This document shows positions 6,521 to 12,099 of a DNA stretch of 13,233 bases, one piece after another. The notes beneath the pieces were generated by a model. It saw nothing but the letters and a program-made list of their open reading frames with translations, was not told the origin of the DNA and made no database searches. The DNA comes from WQZF01 sp031556405 (GTDB lineage: Bacteria; Pseudomonadota; Gammaproteobacteria; Burkholderiales; Rhodocyclaceae). The position numbers were made by a program, and so were the translations under genes. Position 1 is the first letter of the stretch. Every line of letters starts with the position of its first letter. Location: contig JAVBTC010000067.1 of assembly GCA_031556405.1 (NCBI GenBank), positions 1-13,233 on the forward strand, given 5' to 3'.

Positions 6521-6549
6521 CGTCATTCCCGCGCAGGCGGGAATCCAGA
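6521..6549. repeat. dRS3-like repeat, copy 2 (inverted)
   Basis: The core is ATTCCC-GCGCAGGC-GGGAAT (6525-6544). It is the perfect 29-base inverted partner of 6409-6437, with 83 bases between them. A transcript crossing both could fold into a very stable stem and reduce read-through from livG into livF. Confidence 0.8.
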
Positions 6550-6606
6550 AAATTTCCATCTTCATTCATTCACACAGGCAAGCGGAACATCGGCGACAGG
6601 CTTCCT

Positions 6607-7443
6607 TCACGCGTGCGCTCCGAGATAGGCCGCAATCACTTCGGGATTGCGGCGCACTTCCTCGCCGCTGCCTTCGGCCAGTTTTTTGCCGTAGTCGAGC
6701 ACGAGAATGCGATCGGAAAGGTTCATCACCATTTTCATGTCGTGCTCGACGAGCACCGCCGTGACACCCGAATCGGCAACCTTGCGCACCAGTTCGTCGA
6801 TTTCCAGCGTTTCCGTCGGGTTGAGTCCCGCCGCGGGCTCGTCGAGAAACAGAAGGCGCGGTTTCAATGCCAGCGCGCGGGCGATTTCGAGACGCTTCAG
6901 GGCGCCGTAAGGCATGCTGTCGGCGCGGGCGCGGAAGTAATCCTTGAGGCCGACAAATTCCATCAGCGCGCACGCTTCCTCGCGCAACGCCCGGTCGGCG
7001 CGGCGGATAGACGGGAAGCGCAGCATCGCGCCGATGAGATTGCGATTACAGCGCAGGTGCGCGCCGACCATCACGTTCTCCAGCGCCGTCATGTTCATGC
7101 ACACCTGGAGATTCTGGAAGGTGCGCGCCACGCCTCGGCGCGCCAGTGCGTCCGGCGTCTTGCCGCCGATCGCTTCGCCGTCGAGCCGGATCTCGCCCGA
7201 GGTCGGCGCGTACACCCCGGTGATCAGGTTGAACAATGTCGTCTTGCCCGCGCCGTTGGGACCGATCACCGAATAGACGATGCCGGCGTCGACCGCGAAA
7301 CTGACGTTCTGCACGGCATGGACGCCGCCGAAGGATTTGCTCAGTCCCTCGACTTCGAGCAGCGGGCGCTCCCTCGTCGTGGATACTGTCGCGCGCGCTG
7401 TCATGGATGTCGTCATGGATATCGTCACGTCCACCGCGTTCAT
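6607..7443 (-). CDS. livG: Branched-chain/hydrophobic amino acid ABC transporter ATPase LivG
   Basis: This encodes 278 residues. It is one of the two cytoplasmic ATPases of a HAAT-type importer, pairing with LivF under the LivH/LivM membrane channel. Walker A is GPNGAGKTT, the Q-loop is FQNLQ, the signature region reads MPYGALKRLEIARAL (a YGxxK/R variant usual in LivG), Walker B is LLFLDEP and the switch is VEHDM. The family-specific AGLNPTET follows Walker B, and the end EEVRRNPEVIAAYLG is typical. The start ATG at 7443 overlaps the livM stop as ATGA, giving translational coupling. This yields an N-terminal extension of about 28 residues before PLLEVEGLSKSFGG, rich in Thr/Ser/Met and including a 12-bp DNA duplication. 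A later in-frame ATG is possible, but the overlap favours this start. Confidence 0.93.
   Translation of the reverse strand: MNAVDVTISMTTSMTARATVSTTRERPLLEVEGLSKSFGGVHAVQNVSFAVDAGIVYSVIGPNGAGKTTLFNLITGVYAPTSGEIRLDGEAIGGKTPDALARRGVARTFQNLQVCMNMTALENVMVGAHLRCNRNLIGAMLRFPSIRRADRALREEACALMEFVGLKDYFRARADSMPYGALKRLEIARALALKPRLLFLDEPAAGLNPTETLEIDELVRKVADSGVTAVLVEHDMKMVMNLSDRILVLDYGKKLAEGSGEEVRRNPEVIAAYLGAHA
7400..7423. repeat. 12-bp tandem duplication in the livG N-terminal extension
   Basis: GTCATGGATGTC (7400-7411) is followed by GTCATGGATATC (7412-7423), which differs at one base. On the coding strand the copies encode ISMT and TSMT. Together with the similar 12-bp duplication in the livF linker, it points to slippage expansion outside the folded ATPase core. 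Confidence 0.7.
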
Positions 7444-8399
7444 TCCTTCGCTCCCTTATCTTCCGATGGACAAAAGCGCGCCGCCAGCGTCGGCACCAGG
7501 CCGCGCGGCATGAAGATCATTGTCGCGATCAGAATCGTGCCGAAGGCGACCGTTTCCCAGCCCTCGAACGTCGCCAGCGCCTGCGGCAACGCCGTCAGAA
7601 GCACCGCGCCGACAACCGACCCGTACACCGAGGCCATGCCGCCGACCACCACCATCGTCACCAGCTCGATCGAATGGAAAAAATCGGCCATGTTCGGCGT
7701 GACGAAGCCGGTGTAATGCGCGGTGAGGCTGCCCATGATGCTGGCGAACACGGCGGACAGAACAAAGATCGCCACCTTGTAGCGCACGACGTTGACTCCG
7801 GCCACCCGCGCCGCGACTTCGGAACCGTGCAGCGCGCGCAGGGCTCGTCCGAACGGCGAATCGATCAGGTTGAGCGAAGCCCAGACGCTGAACGACAGCA
7901 CGAAGGCCATAATCCAGTACCAGGTTTTTTCTCCGGAAAGCTCCTTCCCGAACAATTCCAGCGCCGCAACGGACATGCCGTCCGGGCCGCCGGTATAGTC
8001 CACCTCGTTGCGGAAAACGATGGCGAGGATAAACCCCAGGCCGAGCGTGGCCATCGCCAGATAGTGTCCCTTGAGCCGGAAAATCGGCCGTGCCACCAGC
8101 GCCGCCAGCACGCCCGCCGCCACCGCCCCGGCGCACAGCGCCAGCAGCGGATGCCAGCCGAACTGCGCCGGCAGTATTGCCGAGGCATAGGCGCCGATGC
8201 CGATGAACCCGGCGTGTCCGAGACTGATCTGCCCGGCGAAGCCGATCAGGAGATTGAGCCCGATCACGATCACCGCGTTGATCGCCATGCGGATCGCCAG
8301 GTCGTAATGAAAGGCGTTCTGCAGAAAAAGCGGCAGGATCAGGAATACCGCGATCAACAGCAGCAGGCCAAAATGACGGGAATGGATGAAAGCGTTCAT
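7440..8399 (-). CDS. livM: Branched-chain amino acid ABC transporter permease LivM
   Basis: This encodes 319 residues, an integral inner-membrane permease of the HAAT family. I place the start at the ATG at 8399, which overlaps the livH stop as ATGA; reading further upstream runs through livH in the wrong frame. The N-terminus MNAFIHSRHFGLLLLIAVFLILPLFL is the first membrane helix. Family signatures include NLLIGFAGQISLGHAGFIGIGAYASA (about residues 49-74), RLKGHYLAMATLG, the TGGPDGMS loop, and SPFGRALRALHGSEVAARVAGVN, which is the EAA-like loop contacting the ATPases. About 8-10 hydrophobic segments are present. It works as a heterodimer with LivH, moving substrate handed over by a periplasmic binding protein. 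No such binding protein is encoded in the window. Confidence 0.94.
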   Translation of the reverse strand: MNAFIHSRHFGLLLLIAVFLILPLFLQNAFHYDLAIRMAINAVIVIGLNLLIGFAGQISLGHAGFIGIGAYASAILPAQFGWHPLLALCAGAVAAGVLAALVARPIFRLKGHYLAMATLGLGFILAIVFRNEVDYTGGPDGMSVAALELFGKELSGEKTWYWIMAFVLSFSVWASLNLIDSPFGRALRALHGSEVAARVAGVNVVRYKVAIFVLSAVFASIMGSLTAHYTGFVTPNMADFFHSIELVTMVVVGGMASVYGSVVGAVLLTALPQALATFEGWETVAFGTILIATMIFMPRGLVPTLAARFCPSEDKGAKE

Positions 8400-9271
8400 A
8401 CCCGCTCCGTGACTTTTGCGCCGAAAAGACCGCGCGGCATGAAGAAAAGCACCGCCAGGATCAGCACGAACGGCACCGCATCCTTGTAGGCGGAGGAAAT
8501 GTAGCCCGCCGCCATCGCCTCGACGATGCCGACCAGGAGGCCGCCCGCGACCGCGCCGAAGCCGCTGCCCAGTCCGCCGACGACGGCGGCGACGAATCCT
8601 TTCAGCCCCAGCATGATCCCGATATCGTAGGAAGTCATCGTGATCGGCGTCACGAGAATCCCGCCCAGCGCCCCGAGCGCGGCGGCGAACGCGAAGCTGA
8701 CGAAGAGCACCCGGTCGGTATCGATGCCGACCAGCCGGGCGGCAAGACGGTTGTACGAAGTCGCCAGCATCGCCTTGCCGTAGCGGGTGCGGTTGAAGAA
8801 GAACCAGAGCAGGACGACCGCCAGCGCCGTGCCGCCGAATACCCACAGGCTCTGCGGCAGCAGGGTCGCGCCGAGGATCATGAGCGGCTCGGAACCGGAA
8901 AACGCCGGGAGGCTATGCGTGCCCTTGCCGAGCCAGACCTGGATCGCGCCGCGGATCACGAGCGAGGCGCCGATCGTGATGATGATCAGCGTCACCGTCT
9001 CGGAGCCGATGGCCGGCTCGATCGTGAATTTCTCGAGCAGCACGCCGACCAGCGCCGGCACCGATACCGCCAGCACGAACGCCAGCGGCAGCGGCGCGCC
9101 GGCCTGCACGAAAAACACCGCCAGCATTCCTCCGAGCATGATGAATTCGCCCTGGGCGAAATTGATCACGTTGCTGGCGTTGTAGATCAGCGTGAATCCC
9201 ATCGCCGCCAGCGCGTAGATCGCGCCGATCGTGAGCCCCGCGAAAAGGGTCTGGAGGAATTGCGTCAGCAT
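8396..9271 (-). CDS. livH: Branched-chain amino acid ABC transporter permease LivH
   Basis: This encodes 291 residues, the normal length for LivH. Hallmarks are QTLFAGLTIGAIYALAAMGFTLIYNASNVINFAQGEFIMLGGMLA near the N-terminus, the coupling-loop motif FNRTRYGKAMLATSYNRLAARLVGIDTDRV, and a glycine-rich VVGGLGSGFGAVAGGLLVGIVEA helix. Eight or so membrane helices are visible. The start ATG at 9271 has AAGGAG 8 bases upstream, and that site lies inside a short upstream ORF whose stop overlaps the livH start region. It is the first transporter gene of the minus-strand operon and faces the diiron oxygenase gene across the divergent promoter region. Substrate is not predictable; the family includes importers of amino acids, amides, urea and aromatic or short acids. 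Confidence 0.94.
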   Translation of the reverse strand: MLTQFLQTLFAGLTIGAIYALAAMGFTLIYNASNVINFAQGEFIMLGGMLAVFFVQAGAPLPLAFVLAVSVPALVGVLLEKFTIEPAIGSETVTLIIITIGASLVIRGAIQVWLGKGTHSLPAFSGSEPLMILGATLLPQSLWVFGGTALAVVLLWFFFNRTRYGKAMLATSYNRLAARLVGIDTDRVLFVSFAFAAALGALGGILVTPITMTSYDIGIMLGLKGFVAAVVGGLGSGFGAVAGGLLVGIVEAMAAGYISSAYKDAVPFVLILAVLFFMPRGLFGAKVTERV

Positions 9272-9318
9272 CGCGGCGCTCCTTCGGCGCGCGCATCCGC
9301 CATCGTGACGACGTCCAT
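9265..9318 (-). CDS. Possible 17-residue leader peptide upstream of livH
   Basis: An ATG at 9318 with a strong AAGGAGAC ribosome binding site (6 bases upstream) opens a 17-residue frame, MDVVTMADARAEGAPRC. Its TGA stop (9265-9267) lies just inside the livH coding region, 1 base past the livH ATG. The livH ribosome binding site is inside this ORF, so translation of the leader would affect livH initiation. The peptide has no run of one amino acid and no recognisable family. An evolved coupling leader or a leftover gene end are both possible. Confidence 0.4.
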   Translation of the reverse strand: MDVVTMADARAEGAPRC

Positions 9319-9607
9319 TTTTGTCTCCTTATGTTTTCGTCTGTTTTCAGCAAAGCCCGCGCAACGTCCGCGCGGCGTCAGCATGCACTTCGGCATGTTT
9401 CCGACACTGTCATTGTACAACAATTTTGATACTAGTTTACAAATTGATTCAATTTTGTTGTATCGTATTAATTGTCGGCAACATGACGAGGTTATTGCAG
9501 CCATCCCGTAGTTATCTCGCAGCCCTCCGGACGGCCACCGCTCCCGGAAATGCCGAGGCGCCGCCGAGACAACGGCGTCACATCACCGCAAACAAGGAGG
9601 AATCACG
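9319..9607. promoter_or_regulatory. Divergent livH / diiron oxygenase promoter region with AT-rich dyads
   Basis: This region separates divergently read livH and the oxygenase gene, and its middle (about 9410-9475) is markedly AT-rich against GC-rich flanks. ATTGT-ACA-ACAAT (9412-9424) is a short palindrome. TACAACAATTTTGA (9416-9429) is matched in inverted orientation by TCAATTTTGTTGTA (9449-9462) with two mismatches, a layout typical of operators for dimeric repressors. A plausible minus-strand -10 box, TACAAT, falls within the left dyad. On the plus strand TTGATT (9445) and TATTAA (9466) could serve as weak promoter boxes, with short spacing. AAGGAGG at 9594-9600 is a strong ribosome binding site 7 bases before the oxygenase ATG. 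Confidence 0.5.
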
Positions 9608-10633
9608 ATGTCGCATCACGAACGTATCGCCCATACGATGGAACTGCCGCCGGCAACGCCGCAACCGAACGTCTATCCGCTCTCGTGGCAGACGCAGACG
9701 AAGAAGCTCGAAGAAATCTGGGACGCCTCGCAGCGCGAATACTGGGACCCGAAAAAGCTGCCGTGGGACAGCTTCGACCCCGCGCGCTACACCTGGGAGG
9801 AACGCGAGGCCATCGCCTACTGGTGGACCCTGCTCTCGGTATTCGACGCGTCGGCGCCGCCCGTCTTCGCCGCCGCCTTCATCAAGACGTACGAGGAACA
9901 CGAGGAAGATCCGGTACGCCGCTGCTTCTTCTCCGTCACGCGCGACGAACAGAACCACGAGCAGATGTGCGGCCTCTCGATCACGAAACTGCTCGAACAT
10001 CCCGACCCGCTCACCTACACGCCGAAGACCGATATCGGCCGCAAGGCGAGCAAGAACGCGCACTGGCTGTATCACAACGGCGGGCGCTACTGGAGCGGAT
10101 ACAAGACGGCCGTTCCCAAATACAGCCTCGCCGTTCTGTTCAGTTCCTTCCTGATGGGCGAAATCGCCGCCGCGACGATCTTTCACCAGATGGCGGCCAA
10201 ATGCACCGAGCCGGTGTTCCAGGAAGGATTCCGCAGCATCGGGCGCGACGAGGGGCGGCACATGGCGATCTGCATGGCGCTGATGGAACGCGATTATCCG
10301 AAGATGGATCTTTCGGACAAACCCCTGATCACCAAGCAGATCCGCGCCGGGTTCCTGTTCCTTTCCGGCGTGCTGTTCGAACCGCCCGAGGATTTCTGGG
10401 ACATTCCCACCGATTTCATCGCCAACCAGCGCGAAATCGAAGCGACGGCACGGCGTGCCGGGTTCTTCATTCCGGAATACGAAGCGAAGAAGGAAAACTG
10501 GCGGAACGCGATGCTCAACCTGAAAGGCGTGCTCGACAAATACGACATTCCTTTCCCCGCGATTCCCGAAGTCGGCATCACCGGAGAAGAAATCCGCGAT
10601 GTCGACATGAAGGACATCATTCCCGTTTTCTAG
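9608..10633 (+). CDS. Ferritin-like (R2-like) diiron protein, probable oxygenase component
   Basis: This encodes 341 soluble residues with no signal or membrane segment. Two carboxylate-histidine motifs characteristic of ferritin-like diiron enzymes are present: D-E-x-x-H at residues 113-117 (E114, H117) and D-E-x-R-H at 214-218 (E215, H218). E185 in FLMGEIAAATIF precedes the second at the expected distance. The first-helix ligand is less certain: D80 in SVFDASAPP lies at R2-like spacing, which would resemble the Asp ligand of ribonucleotide reductase R2; E96/E97 are alternatives. I cannot assign it to a named enzyme; AurF-like N-oxygenases, R2-like oxidases and desaturase-like proteins share the fold. 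The flavin/iron-sulfur reductase directly downstream strongly suggests an O2-activating oxygenase. The start is supported by AAGGAGG 7 bases upstream. Confidence 0.8.
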   Translation: MSHHERIAHTMELPPATPQPNVYPLSWQTQTKKLEEIWDASQREYWDPKKLPWDSFDPARYTWEEREAIAYWWTLLSVFDASAPPVFAAAFIKTYEEHEEDPVRRCFFSVTRDEQNHEQMCGLSITKLLEHPDPLTYTPKTDIGRKASKNAHWLYHNGGRYWSGYKTAVPKYSLAVLFSSFLMGEIAAATIFHQMAAKCTEPVFQEGFRSIGRDEGRHMAICMALMERDYPKMDLSDKPLITKQIRAGFLFLSGVLFEPPEDFWDIPTDFIANQREIEATARRAGFFIPEYEAKKENWRNAMLNLKGVLDKYDIPFPAIPEVGITGEEIRDVDMKDIIPVF

Positions 10634-10658
10634 AACGTCATTGATTCAGGTGCATGCA

Positions 10659-10700
10659 TTCCGCGTGGGCAAAGCACAGCGCGCCCACGCGGAAGATTTT
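10659..10700 (+). terminator. Intergenic hairpin with short T-run between oxygenase and reductase
   Basis: TTCCGCGTGGGC (10659-10670) pairs perfectly with GCCCACGCGGAA (10683-10694) across a 12-base loop, and TTTT follows at 10697-10700. It starts 26 bases after the oxygenase stop and ends well before the reductase ribosome binding site. It is likely an attenuator, partial terminator or mRNA-stabilising hairpin that sets more oxygenase than reductase. Confidence 0.65.
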
Positions 10701-10732
10701 CCGTCGGTTGCACAAAGAAAAAGGAACCCCGC

Positions 10733-11773
10733 ATGAAACAGATCCGCCTCCATCCCTCGGGGCAAAGCATCCCCTGCGGCGACGGCGACACCGTTCTGTC
10801 GGCGCTGGAACAGGCCGGCTACGCGCTGCCCAACAACTGCCGTGCCGGAGCCTGCGGCGAATGCAAGGTCAAGGTGCTCTCGGGTTCCTTCGACCAGGGA
10901 TTCGTCCTCGACATGGCGCTCTCCCAGGATGAACGCCGCGACGGATACGGCCTGATGTGCATGGCCAAGCCGCTCTCCGACGAACTGGTGATCGAATGGG
11001 GCACGGAAGACGCGCGCCCCAAGCTTTTTCCGCCGCGGGAAAACATGATCTTCGTGGTGACCGACAAAATCCGGCGCACGCCGCGCATCACCGAATTCCA
11101 CCTCTATCCGCTCGGCGCGCCGATGCGCTTCTGGCCGGGGCAATACGTCGCCGTCGGCGATCCCGCGGCGGGAATTCCGCCGCGCCATTATTCGCTCGCC
11201 GGCGCGCCGCGCCCCGATGGGGAAATCGTGTTGCAGATCACGCGCGTCGACGACGGCAGGACCAGCCGCTGGCTGCACGACCAAATCGCCGTCGGCGGGC
11301 GGATCAAGGTCTCCGGGCCTTACGGCACCTTCATCGGCGACCCGTCGGCCGATACGCCGGTGCTCTGCCTGGCCGCCGGTTCGGGGCTGGCCCCGATCCT
11401 CTCGCTCGCCGAAGCGGCCTTGCGGCGCGGCTACCGCCAGCCGGTGACGCTCGTATTCTCCGCCCGGGAACGGGAAGACCTCTACGCCGAAGGATTGATG
11501 GCCTATTGGCGGAGCCGCTACCGCAACTTCCATTACCTGCCGACGCTGACGCGCGGCGACGCATCGCCTCCGCGCGGCGGCGACGCGCCCTGGGAAGAAG
11601 AGCGGGGACGCATTCCCGAGATTCTGCCGCGGCATTTTTCCGATCTTTCCACCTACAGCGTCTTCATTGCCGGCAGTCCGGAATTCGTCGCCTGCTGCAC
11701 CGCCGCCGCCAAGGCGCTCGGGGCTCGGGAGGAACTAATCCATTGCGAGGGATTTTTCGCGCAGCAGAACTGA
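10733..11773 (+). CDS. [2Fe-2S] ferredoxin/FAD/NAD(P)H oxidoreductase, oxygenase reductase component
   Basis: This encodes 346 residues in the domain order of class IB phenol hydroxylase/CDP-6-deoxyglucoseen reductases. Residues 1-92 are a plant-type ferredoxin with cluster cysteines C36, C41, C44 and C76 (CRAGACGEC and LMC). Residues about 100-203 are the FAD domain with RHYSL (151-155) and GPYG (195-198). Residues about 207-346 are the NAD(P) domain with AAGSGLAPI (214-222), the family's FSARERED segment and the end CEGFFAQQN. It would move electrons from NAD(P)H through FAD and the iron-sulfur centre to a partner, here most likely the diiron protein 99 bases upstream. A Gly/Pro-rich insert near TRGDASPPRGGDAP lengthens the nucleotide-binding part. 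The start has AAGGA 7 bases upstream. Confidence 0.92.
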   Translation: MKQIRLHPSGQSIPCGDGDTVLSALEQAGYALPNNCRAGACGECKVKVLSGSFDQGFVLDMALSQDERRDGYGLMCMAKPLSDELVIEWGTEDARPKLFPPRENMIFVVTDKIRRTPRITEFHLYPLGAPMRFWPGQYVAVGDPAAGIPPRHYSLAGAPRPDGEIVLQITRVDDGRTSRWLHDQIAVGGRIKVSGPYGTFIGDPSADTPVLCLAAGSGLAPILSLAEAALRRGYRQPVTLVFSAREREDLYAEGLMAYWRSRYRNFHYLPTLTRGDASPPRGGDAPWEEERGRIPEILPRHFSDLSTYSVFIAGSPEFVACCTAAAKALGAREELIHCEGFFAQQN

Positions 11774-12099
11774 TTTTTGTTTTCTTCGAGAAAAACGTTA
11801 TTCTAATATTAAAATAATTATTGCATGAATATCACTACAACAAACGAAGTTTATTTCATTAAATTTATAATTTTCAGCCGATCTCAAGAACGTTCGAGCA
11901 TTTTCATTCGGTGCCGAAGTAAACGGGCATGGAAATCCCCTGGATTTCCTCCGAACGGTTATCGATGAGCGCCGTGATGAACGGTCAGCCCATGCGGCAA
12001 AGCAGAAGCCGTGTGCACGGCGGGTGGAAAACCGGAGACGCCTGCAATAACCATGAGCTTCGTATCTTCGCCCCGCTTGCTCTCTCCGGCTTTGCCCCT
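11774..12099. other. Convergent intergenic region, AT-rich at left
   Basis: No confident gene. The first 100 bases are strongly AT-rich, with a weak TTTTCT-TCG-AGAAAA hairpin at 11780-11794 just past the reductase stop, a candidate terminator. On the minus strand an in-frame segment, ALIDNRSEEIQGISMPVYFGTE, ends at TGA 11904-11906 and is preceded by TGA at 11985-11987. It looks protein-like and could be the decayed end of a gene, but I do not recognise it and a chance reading is possible. Confidence 0.45.

Larger units (their letters stand above)
6289..6606. other. 318-base gap between livG and the hemerythrin-livF gene
   Basis: No gene is visible. This gap interrupts an operon whose earlier genes overlap by 4 bases. 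It holds an inverted pair of dRS3-like repeats and, nearer to the livF start, a 10-bp inverted repeat. The gap makes an extra promoter or a regulated read-through possible for livF. I did not find a clear promoter. Confidence 0.6.

Noticed and set aside
7440..8846. A 468-residue version of LivM starting at 8846
   Set aside because: The first 149 residues are an Arg/Gly-rich reading of livH in the wrong frame; the ATGA overlap at 8396-8399 gives the natural start.
10646..11635. A 329-residue minus-strand open frame opposite the reductase
   Set aside because: It is an antisense shadow of a GC-rich gene with clear ferredoxin, FAD and NAD(P) motifs on the plus strand.
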